Shown here: positions 26,571-34,754 of the stretch, piece by piece | Position numbering within the stretch: position 1 is the first letter of the stretch | Layout of the letters: the number at the start of each line of letters is the position of its first letter | From: CAZRCZ01 sp964598765 | Lineage (GTDB): Bacteria; Sumerlaeota; Sumerlaeia; MVZB01; JAJFLK01 | Assembly: GCA_964598765.1 (NCBI GenBank) | Contig: CAZRCZ010000008.1 | Coordinates: forward strand, 99,202 to 163,201 | Length of the DNA stretch: 64,000 nt | Reading direction: 5' to 3' | Made by a program: the position numbers and the translations under genes | Notes under the pieces: model-generated | Told to the model about the DNA's origin: nothing | The model's input: the letters and a program-made list of their open reading frames with translations, nothing else | The model's database searches: none

Positions 26571-27851
26571 ATGACGAAGGAAACGAACCCGCACGAACGC
26601 CACGCCGACGAGAAATCCAAAGAGAGTGTCTCTCGCCGGGATTTCATGATCAAGGCGGCGACAATGACCGGCGGCCTGATTTTGGGGGCCGGTTGCGCGA
26701 CGCCGCACGAGGCGGGAAGCGTCGCCTCGCAAGGAGCGACCACCGCGCCGGGAGCCGTCGCGCCGATTCCGTTTTCGGCGGAGAAACCGCTCCGCGTCGC
26801 GCTCATCGGGACCGGCGGTCGGATGAACGGTGCGCTTCTGCCTGTGTTTCTGAAGGACCCTACCGTCGAGATCCTCGCCTGCGTGGACAGCAATCCCAAA
26901 CATTTGAACAGCACGCTCGACAGAATTGAAAGAGAACGAGGAAAGCGTCCCCAAGGTTACACCAAAGACACGGATTTCAAAGAAGTTCTCCACCGCGACG
27001 ACGTGCAGGCGGCGTTCAGCGCTTGCCCGTGCGATCTTCACGCGACGATTTACATCGAGGCGATGACGGCGGGCAAACCGATCTACGGCGAAAAGCCCGC
27101 CGCGATCACGTTGGCCGAAACCAAGATGCTCAAGGAAGCGTGGCTCAAATCCAAGAGCATCGTGCAGATCGGATTTCAGCGGCGAGTAAGCAACCGCTAT
27201 ATTGACGGAATCAAGATGCTCCGCGACGGGGAGATCGGCGAGATGTGGGAAGGTCACGCCGCGTGGAACAACAACTCCAACGTCCAACATCCGCTCGGAA
27301 GCGATCCGGATAAAATTTGGCTCAGCCAACGGGCGAGATCGGGCGATTGGATGCTCGAACAGGCTTGCCACACTTGGGATGTGCTGGGTTGGGTCGCGGG
27401 AGACTTGCCCAAACGCGCCTGCGGAGCCGGACGACGCGACGTGTTCAAGTCGGTCCAGCCGGAGCGCGACGTCACCGATTATTATATCGCCACGCTCGAG
27501 TACCCGAACGGCCTCCTCGTCAACTACAATCATACGTGGTTCGCGCCGAACCGGGACAACGGGACGATCAGCGGCGTCTATGAACGGATCGCCGGACTCA
27601 AGGGAGCGATTGATTTGGGCAACGGAAGGATTTCCTACACCGACGGATCGAAGGAACCCAAACTGCTTCACCCCGGCGAGCCGGAGATGAGTTCCGGATC
27701 GGTTAAGCATTTTCTCGAATGTGTGCGCGAGGGACGCCAACCGAACAGCAGTATCGGCAACGGCATCAACGCGTCACTAACCGGCCTGCTCGTCCGCAAG
27801 GCCGTGGACGAGCGGCGTCCGGTGACCATGGACGAAATTCTTCACGGCTGA
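26571..27851 (+). CDS. Gfo/Idh/MocA oxidoreductase with Tat/lipoprotein-type signal
   Basis: ATG 26571 lies 10 nt after AAGGGAG; a TTG at 26565 is also possible. The N-terminus has a twin-arginine motif (SRRDFMIKAATMTGG) and a lipobox-like GAGC, so the enzyme is probably exported folded with its cofactor. The Rossmann segment RVALIGTGGRM, the EKPAAIT motif (Gfo/Idh EKP) and the C-terminal alpha/beta domain with LEQACHTWDVLGWVAG follow. Such periplasmic members oxidise or rearrange sugar derivatives with tightly bound NAD(P). Its 3' neighbour, an unknown propeller protein, starts 10 bp downstream, suggesting an operon. Confidence 0.85.
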   Translation: MTKETNPHERHADEKSKESVSRRDFMIKAATMTGGLILGAGCATPHEAGSVASQGATTAPGAVAPIPFSAEKPLRVALIGTGGRMNGALLPVFLKDPTVEILACVDSNPKHLNSTLDRIERERGKRPQGYTKDTDFKEVLHRDDVQAAFSACPCDLHATIYIEAMTAGKPIYGEKPAAITLAETKMLKEAWLKSKSIVQIGFQRRVSNRYIDGIKMLRDGEIGEMWEGHAAWNNNSNVQHPLGSDPDKIWLSQRARSGDWMLEQACHTWDVLGWVAGDLPKRACGAGRRDVFKSVQPERDVTDYYIATLEYPNGLLVNYNHTWFAPNRDNGTISGVYERIAGLKGAIDLGNGRISYTDGSKEPKLLHPGEPEMSSGSVKHFLECVREGRQPNSSIGNGINASLTGLLVRKAVDERRPVTMDEILHG

Positions 27852-27861
27852 TTGCGTCGCT

Positions 27862-28767
27862 TTGGCCTCGGATTCTTCATTCAAACTTCTGGTCACGGTT
27901 GACCGCGATTGCAGGAAAGTTTTTGCGGTGGATCGGGGAGGGTCCGCCTGCGATGTCGTGGCCGAGATCGAGCAACGGCTCGACTCGCCTCTGGAAATCT
28001 CGCTCAGCGCCGACGCGCGCGCGTGGAATCGAGGACTGAAAACGATCCGACAAACGAAAACCGGTTTTGTTCTTTGCGACATATTCGGAATTTACGATTT
28101 GGATTCGGAGTTGAAGATTCGTGGATACCTTTCCATTCCACAATTCACGGACATCCACAGCGCATTTCCTTGCGGCGACCGACTGCTGACAAGCAACACG
28201 GGCGTGGACCAGACCGTCTGGGTGGATTGGGAGGGGCGGATCGCGGATTCGATTGATCTGCACCGATGGTTCCCCGCGACGCCGTGGATGGCGCAGGATT
28301 TGGCGGCGATGAAGGGGAGATGGAAGGGGGATTTGAGGCGAATGCCGCTGGATTGGGCGCGGGAAAGTTGTCACGTCAACTGGGCGGAAGAGACGCCGCT
28401 GGGAACGATGATCTCGTGCTTCATTCAAGGAGAAATTTTATTTTTCCGAGATGGGAAACCGGTCCGGCGCGTCCGGGCGCGAGCCAAATGCCACGCGCCG
28501 CGCTATCTCGCGGAAACGCAAACAATCCTTTATTCCGCTTCGGAAGAGAACCGAATCGTCGAGATTGACTTGAACGGAAATGAAATTTGGACGATGGAAG
28601 GTTTTCAATTTCCCAAGTTCGCCGATCTGCTTTCCGACGGCAATTTGATCGTGGCGGACACGGGGAATCGGCGAATCGTCGAGGCCGACCGCGCGTCGCG
28701 GCGCGTTCTCTGGCAATGCGCCGTTCCGGGAACGCCTTACATGGTGGAGCCGTGGTTGGGAAAATAA
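27862..28767 (+). CDS. NHL/PQQ-like beta-propeller protein of unknown function
   Basis: Translation probably begins at TTG 27862, 10 bp after the oxidoreductase stop. The 301 residues contain repeated propeller-like strands (TGFVLCDIFGIYDLDSELKIRGY, split by variable loops; NRIVEIDLNGNEIWTMEG; DGNLIVADTGNRRIVEAD). The last phrase is typical of NHL or arylsulfotransferase-like propellers. No signal peptide is visible, so the protein may stay in the cytoplasm. A tight spacing to the Gfo/Idh gene implies co-expression. Confidence 0.6.
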   Translation: MASDSSFKLLVTVDRDCRKVFAVDRGGSACDVVAEIEQRLDSPLEISLSADARAWNRGLKTIRQTKTGFVLCDIFGIYDLDSELKIRGYLSIPQFTDIHSAFPCGDRLLTSNTGVDQTVWVDWEGRIADSIDLHRWFPATPWMAQDLAAMKGRWKGDLRRMPLDWARESCHVNWAEETPLGTMISCFIQGEILFFRDGKPVRRVRARAKCHAPRYLAETQTILYSASEENRIVEIDLNGNEIWTMEGFQFPKFADLLSDGNLIVADTGNRRIVEADRASRRVLWQCAVPGTPYMVEPWLGK

Positions 28768-28776
28768 GAGGAAGAT

Positions 28777-28938
28777 CCACCACAGAGACACAGAGAGGTA
28801 ACCGAACGGATTAAACGTGTTTGGGAAAACAAAAGTCACCGAAGGAAATCAATCACCCACGAATTCCAGTATGAGTCCACTTTCATATTTCATGCACGCC
28901 AACCGCATGTTCATGACCTCTCTGTGCCTCTGTGGTGA
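28777..28938. repeat. Intergenic inverted repeat (CCACAGAGACACAGAG type)
   Basis: The left arm (28777-28800, CCACCACAGAGACACAGAG...) and right arm (28915-28938, ...TCTGTGCCTCTGTGGTGA) match in about 22 of 24 positions, with a 114-bp spacer. Arms are made of short tandem units (ACAGAG). This is one member of a dispersed family in this window. Confidence 0.75.
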
Positions 28939-28980
28939 ATTTTCAAAGCTCGCCAAGAGCCATTACGGAGACAGCGAGAG

Positions 28981-29865
28981 ATGAACGCCGACTTGATTTC
29001 TTCTCCTTTGGATTTTGTAAGGCGCTTTCTCAGTCACGAACTCAAGGCGCATCCCTCCGCCGCCATTTGGCCCGTCGCCTCCGAGGATATACCGGACGAG
29101 ACCCTATTGTTCCGAATCGCTTGGCTCGGTTTGGAGTGGGGCATTCTCGACGCCGAAAATCTGCGTCGGAATCTGGATGATCTGCATCGGCATTGGGGAC
29201 AGACACGGCGCCAATTTCGCAACGCGCTGGCGTTTGTCGTCCCGGATCGCAACGGGACCAAACGCGCGCTTGATCTGGCGGAGATAATTCTCTCGGGGAC
29301 GAACGAACGCAAATTCCGCGCGTTCCTTCAACCGGGACTGCTGAAAGACAAAATCGCGGAAATTCGCGCCGTCGTTTTTTCAATTTATAGAACAATCCAC
29401 CTGCCTCGACACGGGCAGGAATATCTTGGCGAAACGCAATTTGACGTTCTTCCGTTCGCTCTCGATCCTCATTCGGAGAAAGATTTGCTTGAGGCCGCAA
29501 TGAGAACGCTGGAGCCTCACTTTCGCTCCGAAATCGCGCCTAGCGAACTCAAATCCATTTTGGGTCTCGGCGAGGTTGATTGCGCCGGGGTTCGCCGGTT
29601 ACTTTTTCCGATGTCCGACGCGGCGAGGTGGTTTTTTTGCTTCTTGAATCTCCCGCGATTCCGCGATGTCCAACCGATTCTCCAGTCCATCCGTCAAGGA
29701 ATTCGCGCGGGGGAATTCGGTCTTCTGCGAAGTTCGGAGTTGCTTCGGCTCGATGAACTTGAATCGGAATTAAGAGCCAAAGTTCTTCGCAACGTGGATT
29801 TGCCGCTTTCCGATCTCTCCCTCGAATCAGGCTCCTATTTGGTCTGGTCAGGCGCGTTGGATTGA
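28981..29865 (+). CDS. Protein of unknown function (294 aa)
   Basis: GGAGA lies 11 nt before the ATG. The protein has no signal peptide and no clear membrane helix. It looks mostly alpha-helical and rich in charged residues (RNLDDLHRHWGQTRRQFRNALAF, split by turns; DELESELRAKVLRNVDLPLSDL). I recognise no family. It stands alone between repeat-filled intergenic spaces and shows normal codon use for the window, so I believe it is a real gene. Confidence 0.6.
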   Translation: MNADLISSPLDFVRRFLSHELKAHPSAAIWPVASEDIPDETLLFRIAWLGLEWGILDAENLRRNLDDLHRHWGQTRRQFRNALAFVVPDRNGTKRALDLAEIILSGTNERKFRAFLQPGLLKDKIAEIRAVVFSIYRTIHLPRHGQEYLGETQFDVLPFALDPHSEKDLLEAAMRTLEPHFRSEIAPSELKSILGLGEVDCAGVRRLLFPMSDAARWFFCFLNLPRFRDVQPILQSIRQGIRAGEFGLLRSSELLRLDELESELRAKVLRNVDLPLSDLSLESGSYLVWSGALD

Positions 29866-29915
29866 CGGCCTTTGGGCGTGTTTCAGTTTTGGAATCAGCC
29901 GCATTTGAAGCAGCC

Positions 29916-29987
29916 GAGCCGCGACCGTGAGGGAGCGTCCAAATGCAAATGGAATACGCGTTGTGCGCTCCCTTACGGTCGCGACTC
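29916..29987. repeat. Inverted repeat of the GCGACCGT-GAGGGAGCG family
   Basis: The 22-nt arms at 29916-29937 (GAGCCGCGACCGTGAGGGAG + CG) and 29966-29987 are inverted copies with two mismatches, around a 28-nt loop. It lies between an unknown gene and the sulfotransferase gene. Very similar palindromes occur in many environmental genomes, as I recall; that is knowledge, not a search result. Confidence 0.8.
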
Positions 29988-30010
29988 GGATCATACTCCA
30001 ATCGCTGAAA

Positions 30011-30060
30011 TACGCGCGGCCTTTGCGTTCTTCGTGTCTTCTTTGTGTCTTTGTGTTTAA
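30011..30060 (+). repeat. Solo palindrome arm upstream of the sulfotransferase gene
   Basis: The stretch TTCGTGTCTTCTTTGTGTCT followed by TTGTGTTTAAT is a single arm of the CACAAAG-type repeat. It ends 12 bp before the sulfotransferase start codon, as does the related solo arm before the ABC permease gene. Confidence 0.5.
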
Positions 30061-30072
30061 TCTTGAGACCGC

Positions 30073-30915
30073 ATGATTCTCCTCGAAGGCATCGCCCGAT
30101 CCGGCACGAGTCTCCTCGGCCGCTTGATGGAACTTCTTCTCCGCGACGAAGGCTACGCCTATTACTACGAGCCGTTTCATCATCCGACGCCCGCCGGGAT
30201 TTTCCCCGATTGGAAATCCATGATCGGGAAAGTTCTCGCGCCGGGCGATTCGGCTCCGGACTTTTCAGATTATCTGCGGTCGAAACTGAACTCTGCCCGA
30301 GCGAAAATCTTTTGGAAGGAAATTCGCCTTCCGCTGAAACAAGACTGGCTCCTCCGTGAATTTCCCGCTTTGCGAATCGTCCATCTCACCCGCGACATTT
30401 TGGGAGTTTGGAGTTCCCATCGCCGACTCGCCGCGCCCGACTGGATGACCCAACACCGGGACATTTGGGTTGATTGCGCCCGATCATGGAGCGGACAGAT
30501 GGAAACTTTGAAACGGAAGCAAGTTCCTCATCTGGATTTGCTGAAAACCTTGGAGGGGCGAACCGAAATCGAATCTTACGCTATCCTCTGGACTTTGAGC
30601 GAGTCGTTCGCGTGGCACTTGGACAACAAGCGGATCCTCTGCGTGGAATACGAGGACTTATGTTTGTTCCCGTTGGAAACCATGAGGAGAATCGCAAAAT
30701 TCCTTGGCGTTCCGTTTGGAGAACGACTCCAACACGATACGCTCCGCCATCTCGCCGAATCGGAAAAGGAGTTTGATCCGTCCGGTCCGGGAACGGGGCG
30801 CTCCGCCAAGGAAATGGCGGAAATTTGGAGGGAGCGTTTGACGAAGGAAGAGATTCATGCGATTGCCGGAATTGCGGGGGGAGTCCGGAGCGAGTTGGGT
30901 TATCCGACTGTTTGA
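30073..30915 (+). CDS. Sulfotransferase (PAPS-dependent)
   Basis: The protein opens with the 5'-phosphosulfate-binding loop in LEGIARSGTSLLGRLM and carries the 3'-phosphate-binding region RIVHLTRDILGVWSSHR (about residues 100-116). Later it has ILCVEYEDLCLFPLETMRRI, typical of the sulfotransferase family. At 280 residues it is complete. It would transfer a sulfuryl group from PAPS to an acceptor such as a glycan, lipid or polysaccharide; the acceptor is unknown. It is cytoplasmic (no signal). It converges on the YchF-type gene across a palindromic element. Confidence 0.88.
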   Translation: MILLEGIARSGTSLLGRLMELLLRDEGYAYYYEPFHHPTPAGIFPDWKSMIGKVLAPGDSAPDFSDYLRSKLNSARAKIFWKEIRLPLKQDWLLREFPALRIVHLTRDILGVWSSHRRLAAPDWMTQHRDIWVDCARSWSGQMETLKRKQVPHLDLLKTLEGRTEIESYAILWTLSESFAWHLDNKRILCVEYEDLCLFPLETMRRIAKFLGVPFGERLQHDTLRHLAESEKEFDPSGPGTGRSAKEMAEIWRERLTKEEIHAIAGIAGGVRSELGYPTV

Positions 30916-30924
30916 CGTAATTTT

Positions 30925-31000
30925 ATTTCACCGCCAAGTCACCAAGACACCAAGAACTTTCCCCTTCTTCTTTGTGCCTTGGTGTCTTGGTGGTGAAAAT
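30925..31000. repeat. Intergenic inverted repeat (CACCAAG type), between convergent genes
   Basis: The left arm 30925-30956 (TTTCACCGCCAAGTCACCAA...) pairs with the right arm 30968-31000 (...CTTGGTGTCTTGGTGGTGAA) around an 11-nt loop. The arms are about 32 nt and contain the tandem unit CACCAAGA. It fills the whole gap between the convergent sulfotransferase and YchF-type genes and could act as a bidirectional terminator. Confidence 0.85.
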
Positions 31001-31005
31001 ATCTT

Positions 31006-32097
31006 CTAAACCGAAAACCGAATTTCTATCACGTCGCCGTCTTGGACGACGTGGGTTTTGCCTTCGAGCCGGAGAAGCCCCTCCTTCTTGACCTGCGCCA
31101 TCGAGCCGCAACGAAGCAAATCCTCGCACGAAACAACCTCGGCGCGAATGAAGCCGCGCGCCAAATCGCTGTGGATCGCGCCTGCGGCGTCGAGTGCGGT
31201 CTGGCCCCGGCGGATCGTCCATGCGTGCGCCTCGGTCGGTCCGGCGGTGAAAAAAGACATCAGCCCGAGAATTTCGTAGGAAATCTGAATCACACGGTCG
31301 GCGGCGGGACGCTCGATGCCGAACGAAGCGAGAAATTCCTTCCGCTCGGCGGGGTCTTCGATCGCGGCGATTTCCATTTCGCTCTTGGCGCAAAGCGCGA
31401 CGACGGCGGTTTGCGGCGCGAGTCCCTTGGCTTTGATTTTCTCCTCCCGTGTCGACGCCCCGCTCAATTCGTTTTCGTCGAGATTGACGACGAGCAAAAG
31501 AGGTTTGATCGTGATGAGTTGGAAGGCGCGAAGCGCTTTGGCTTCGTCGGCGTCCAAGTCAACGCTTCGGACCGTTTTTTCATTTTCGAGCGCGATTTTG
31601 CATTTCTTGAGCGCGGATTGCTCGCGGTCCATCGTCTTGCGCTGGTCGCCGGTGATTTTGGCGATGGTTTTTTCGATCCGCTCCAACCGCGTTTCGACGC
31701 GCAGAAGATCGGACAGGATTAACTCGGATTGGATCGCGTCGGCGTCGGCCTCGATTCGCGGGGCGAGTCCCCCTTCTTCGAAACCGCGAATGACCGCCAC
31801 GAGCGCGTCGCAGTTGGCGACGGCGCGGAGAAGCACCTCGCTCAGCGCGTCGCCGCTTTCTCCCTCGCGCGCGGCGATGCCCGCCACGTCAATGTATTTG
31901 ATCGCCGCGTGGACGATCTTGGGGGATTTGAAAAGGTCGGCGAGGCGGTCCAGCCGCGGATCGGGAACCTTGACGACGGCGACGTTGGGCTGGGCTTCCT
32001 GAGCCGTGTAGCCGCCGGTCTGCGCCTTGGCGCCGGTGAGGGCGTTGAAGAGCGTCGTCTTGCCGCTCCGCTCGAAACCGATGATGCCGACTTCCAA
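31006..32097 (-). CDS. ychF: YchF/Obg-family GTPase-type ATPase
   Basis: A TTG at 32097 with GGAAAG about 11 nt upstream starts the protein. The G1 motif GFERSGKTTLFNALTG differs from the classic YchF GLPNVGKST loop but matches a known divergent group. A G3-like VAG segment, NLDE (G4-like position that favours ATP in YchF) and a C-terminal TGS domain (HAWTIRRGQTALDAAGAIHS, ending HVVQDGDVIEIRFSV) follow. YchF binds ribosomes and is linked to stress responses. At 363 residues it has the family length. The DinJ-YafQ pair lies directly upstream. Confidence 0.88.
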   Translation of the reverse strand: MEVGIIGFERSGKTTLFNALTGAKAQTGGYTAQEAQPNVAVVKVPDPRLDRLADLFKSPKIVHAAIKYIDVAGIAAREGESGDALSEVLLRAVANCDALVAVIRGFEEGGLAPRIEADADAIQSELILSDLLRVETRLERIEKTIAKITGDQRKTMDREQSALKKCKIALENEKTVRSVDLDADEAKALRAFQLITIKPLLLVVNLDENELSGASTREEKIKAKGLAPQTAVVALCAKSEMEIAAIEDPAERKEFLASFGIERPAADRVIQISYEILGLMSFFTAGPTEAHAWTIRRGQTALDAAGAIHSDLARGFIRAEVVSCEDLLRCGSMAQVKKEGLLRLEGKTHVVQDGDVIEIRFSV

Positions 32098-32121
32098 ATT
32101 TTTGCAACTTTCCGTTGGGTT

Positions 32122-32391
32122 TTATTCAAAGATATCCGCGTGGGAACCAGTCCGTTCGAGAACCAGATTGACAACTGTCATTGAGTCAATGAGAACCCAA
32201 TTCGGCTCGATGTGACAATCCCGCGATCCCTTGAATTCTCCGCCCAATGGATGATCGCGGTGCCTCGCATCGAGCGGTTCCCCTTGCGCCAATCGGCGAA
32301 CAATGACTTTTAGCTTTTCCAAATCCTTGCCCCTCCTTCTCATTCTCTTCACGTCCTTCAAAAACTGGCGAGTCTGGAAAAGAGTCTTCAT
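32122..32391 (-). CDS. yafQ: YafQ-type mRNA interferase toxin
   Basis: The 89 residues match the RelE/ParE-superfamily YafQ pattern: RDHPLGGEFKGSRDCHIEPNW and RTGSHADIF. Catalytic positions can be matched to E. coli YafQ: H47 (H50), H60 (H63), W65 and H84 (H87), F88 (F91). The usual aspartate (D67 in E. coli) is asparagine here (N64), and the following LIY is LID. The toxin cuts translated mRNAs in the ribosome when free of antitoxin. It is translationally coupled to the antitoxin by a 4-bp ATGA overlap. Activity may be reduced because of N64. Confidence 0.85.
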   Translation of the reverse strand: MKTLFQTRQFLKDVKRMRRRGKDLEKLKVIVRRLAQGEPLDARHRDHPLGGEFKGSRDCHIEPNWVLIDSMTVVNLVLERTGSHADIFE

Positions 32392-32645
32392 TCATCCCAA
32401 CTGGCGAACATTTCCTCCAACGTGTCAAACCGCCTTAAATCCTTTCCCTTTTTGCTTTTTCCGAGGGTTTCGCGGGTGCGTTGGTTCGGGACAAGCACGG
32501 GGAATGGGAGACCTTGGCGCAGGCAGATTTGGCGGTAGAAGAGCCGAATCGCCTCGGTCGGGGTCAAGTCGAGTTTGTGGAGGACGCCCTCGGCCTTCTT
32601 CTTGACTCGCGGTTCAATACGGGCATGAACGACGGCGGATTTCAT
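32388..32645 (-). CDS. dinJ: DinJ/RelB-type antitoxin
   Basis: The start at ATG 32645 gives 85 residues beginning MKSAVVHARIEPRVKKKAE, a ribbon-helix-helix DNA-binding segment, then LDLTPTEAIRLFYRQICLRQGLPF, the hallmark of RelB/DinJ proteins. The acidic C-terminus (RFDTLEEMFASWDE) probably wraps the toxin. RHH antitoxins of this kind repress their own operon together with the toxin. It lies upstream of yafQ and shortly downstream of the carB fragment, all on one strand. Confidence 0.88.
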   Translation of the reverse strand: MKSAVVHARIEPRVKKKAEGVLHKLDLTPTEAIRLFYRQICLRQGLPFPVLVPNQRTRETLGKSKKGKDLRRFDTLEEMFASWDE

Positions 32646-32677
32646 GATGATGAACGTATCACGCCTGCAACACGCAT

Positions 32678-34558
32678 TCAAGCCAAGTTCTTGCAGGGAA
32701 GCCCGGCATGATAATCCTGAAGCGCCTTGACGGTGATCGGTTTGATTTTGATTTGCCCAATGGCTTCGACGGCGGCCCGGGCGGCGGCGACGGTCGTCGC
32801 CAGCGCGACGGAATGCGTGACCGCGTGGCGGCGGATCGGCCGCTCGTCGAATTTGGATTCCTCGCCGGTGAAGGTACTGACAACCATGGCAATCTCGCCG
32901 TTGATGATCATGTCGGCGACGTTGGGACGGCCCTCATTGATCTTGAAAATCCGCTCGTTCGGAATTCCCTGCGCGCGGAGGAAATCGGACGTGCCGCCGG
33001 TGGCGACGATCTGAAATCCCAACTCGTGGAGTTTGCGCGCGACCGGCTCGAAGAGGGGTTTGTCCTCGTCGTTGACGCTGATGAACACCTTGCCCGACGT
33101 GGGGAGCGCGACGCCCGCCGCCGCTTGGCTCTTGGCGAACGCCATGCCGTAATCTTCGTCAATGCCCATGACCTCGCCGGTCGAGCGCATCTCCGGACCA
33201 AGCGCGATCGTGCAACCCGCGAATTTTTGGAACGGCAGGACGGCTTCTTTAACGGCGTAGAAATTGATTTTTGGCTCTTGCACGAAGCCGAGTTCCGTCA
33301 GCTTTTTGCCGACCATGATTTTCGCCGCGAGTTGCGCGACGGGGACGCCGATGGCCTTGCTGACGTAGGGAACCGTGCGCGAGGCGCGCGGGTTGACCTC
33401 CAGCACGTAAACTTCCTCGTCCTTGACGGCGTATTGGACGTTCATCAATCCCTTGACGTTGAGCGCGAGGCCCAACTGGCACGTATAGCGGCGGATTTTT
33501 TCGAGCACGACGTCCGAAAGGGTCCGCGTGGGAATCATGCAAGCCGAATCGCCTGAATGAATTCCCGCTTCCTCGATGTGCTCCATGATCGCGGCGATGG
33601 TGACGTTCTCTCCGTCGCCGAGCGCGTCCACGTCCACCTCGACGGCGCGCTCCAAGAAGCGGTCCACCAAAATCGGATGCCCGTCGGCGGCTTGAATTGC
33701 CGCTTCGGTAAATTTTTCCAGTTGCTCCTCGTTCCAAACGATTTCCATCGCCCTGCCGCCGAGGACATAAGAGGGGCGCACGAGAACGGGAAATCCCATT
33801 CGATGCGCAATGGTTCTGACCTCTTCCAACGTGAGTCCCGATCCATTTTCGGGTTGGGGAATCCCGAGTTTTTCAAGCATCGCGCCGAATCGCCGGCGGT
33901 CTTCGGCCAAGTCAATGGACTCGGGCGAAGTGCCGATGATCGGCACGCCTTCGGCTTCCAAACCCTTGGCGAGATTGAGCGGCGTCTGTCCGCCAAATTG
34001 CACGATGACCCCGTCGGGCTTTTCCACGTCGCAAATTGCGACGACGTCCTCGACGGTCAACGGCTCGAAGTAGAGTTTGTCCGACGTGTCGTAATCGGTC
34101 GAGACCGTTTCCGGATTGGAGTTGACCATGATCGTTTCGTAGCCTTCGGCCTTGAGGGCGAAGACCGCCTGCACGCAACAATAATCGAATTCGATCCCTT
34201 GGCCGATCCGGTTCGGGCCGCCGCCGAGAATCATGATTTTTTTCTTGGGCGTTCGGCGCGATTCGTTGGTCGTTTCGTAGGTGGAATAAAAGTAAGGGGT
34301 CATCGCCTCGAACTCCCCCGCGCAAGTGTCCACCGATTTGAAAACGGGAACGATTCCGAGGCTCTTGCGCCATTTCCGCACTTGGGCTTCCGTCACGCGC
34401 GCGTCGGATTTCGGATCGCGGCTTTGCGCGGCGCGGGTGAGGATGTGCGCGATTTGCTTGTCGGAGAATCCGAATTGCTTGGCGCGGAAAAGAAGTTCGT
34501 TCCGCGCGGATGAAACGGGCGCGCTTGATTTTGAGGCCGGCATGATTTGGATCGTCAT
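32678..34558 (-). CDS. carB: Carbamoyl-phosphate synthase large subunit, C-terminal half (split CarB)
   Basis: From ATG 34558 (AAGGGA 5 nt upstream) the 626 residues cover only the oligomerisation domain (LLFRAKQFGFSDKQIAHIL, FKSVDTCAGEFEA), the second ATP-grasp domain (MILGGGPNRIGQGIEFDY, VLEVNPRASRTVPYVSKA) and the C-terminal MGS-like allosteric domain (GFQIVATGGTSDFL). A normal CarB is about 1070 residues, so the N-terminal ATP-grasp half is missing. No other ATP-grasp gene lies in the window. Split carB1/carB2 genes are known in Aquifex and some archaea, so this is probably a functional carB2 with its partner elsewhere. The product feeds arginine and pyrimidine synthesis. Confidence 0.9.
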   Translation of the reverse strand: MTIQIMPASKSSAPVSSARNELLFRAKQFGFSDKQIAHILTRAAQSRDPKSDARVTEAQVRKWRKSLGIVPVFKSVDTCAGEFEAMTPYFYSTYETTNESRRTPKKKIMILGGGPNRIGQGIEFDYCCVQAVFALKAEGYETIMVNSNPETVSTDYDTSDKLYFEPLTVEDVVAICDVEKPDGVIVQFGGQTPLNLAKGLEAEGVPIIGTSPESIDLAEDRRRFGAMLEKLGIPQPENGSGLTLEEVRTIAHRMGFPVLVRPSYVLGGRAMEIVWNEEQLEKFTEAAIQAADGHPILVDRFLERAVEVDVDALGDGENVTIAAIMEHIEEAGIHSGDSACMIPTRTLSDVVLEKIRRYTCQLGLALNVKGLMNVQYAVKDEEVYVLEVNPRASRTVPYVSKAIGVPVAQLAAKIMVGKKLTELGFVQEPKINFYAVKEAVLPFQKFAGCTIALGPEMRSTGEVMGIDEDYGMAFAKSQAAAGVALPTSGKVFISVNDEDKPLFEPVARKLHELGFQIVATGGTSDFLRAQGIPNERIFKINEGRPNVADMIINGEIAMVVSTFTGEESKFDERPIRRHAVTHSVALATTVAAARAAVEAIGQIKIKPITVKALQDYHAGLPCKNLA

Positions 34559-34577
34559 GAAATCCCTTGAGCCATTC

Positions 34578-34598
34578 CCGCTTCCTGCAAGGAAGCGG
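34578..34598 (-). promoter_or_regulatory. Perfect stem-loop 20 nt upstream of the carB fragment
   Basis: CCGCTTCC and GGAAGCGG form an 8-bp perfect stem around a 5-nt loop. It lies just before the ribosome site of the split carB gene. No T-run follows on either strand, so a leader structure that affects translation is more likely than a terminator. Downstream of it (34600-34750) I see nothing more than A/G-rich sequence. Confidence 0.6.
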
Positions 34599-34754
34599 TA
34601 TGGATAAATTCGTAAGACTTTAAGCGAGAGCAGGGACAAGAGCAAGGGTAAGAAAGGAAGCGATAGCGAGTCTTAAACACCGAGACAACGAGCGCCCACG
34701 CTTCCCGGGTTGCGGAGGAGAGAAAGCCAAGAGTATGATCAACGGCAAATGGTC

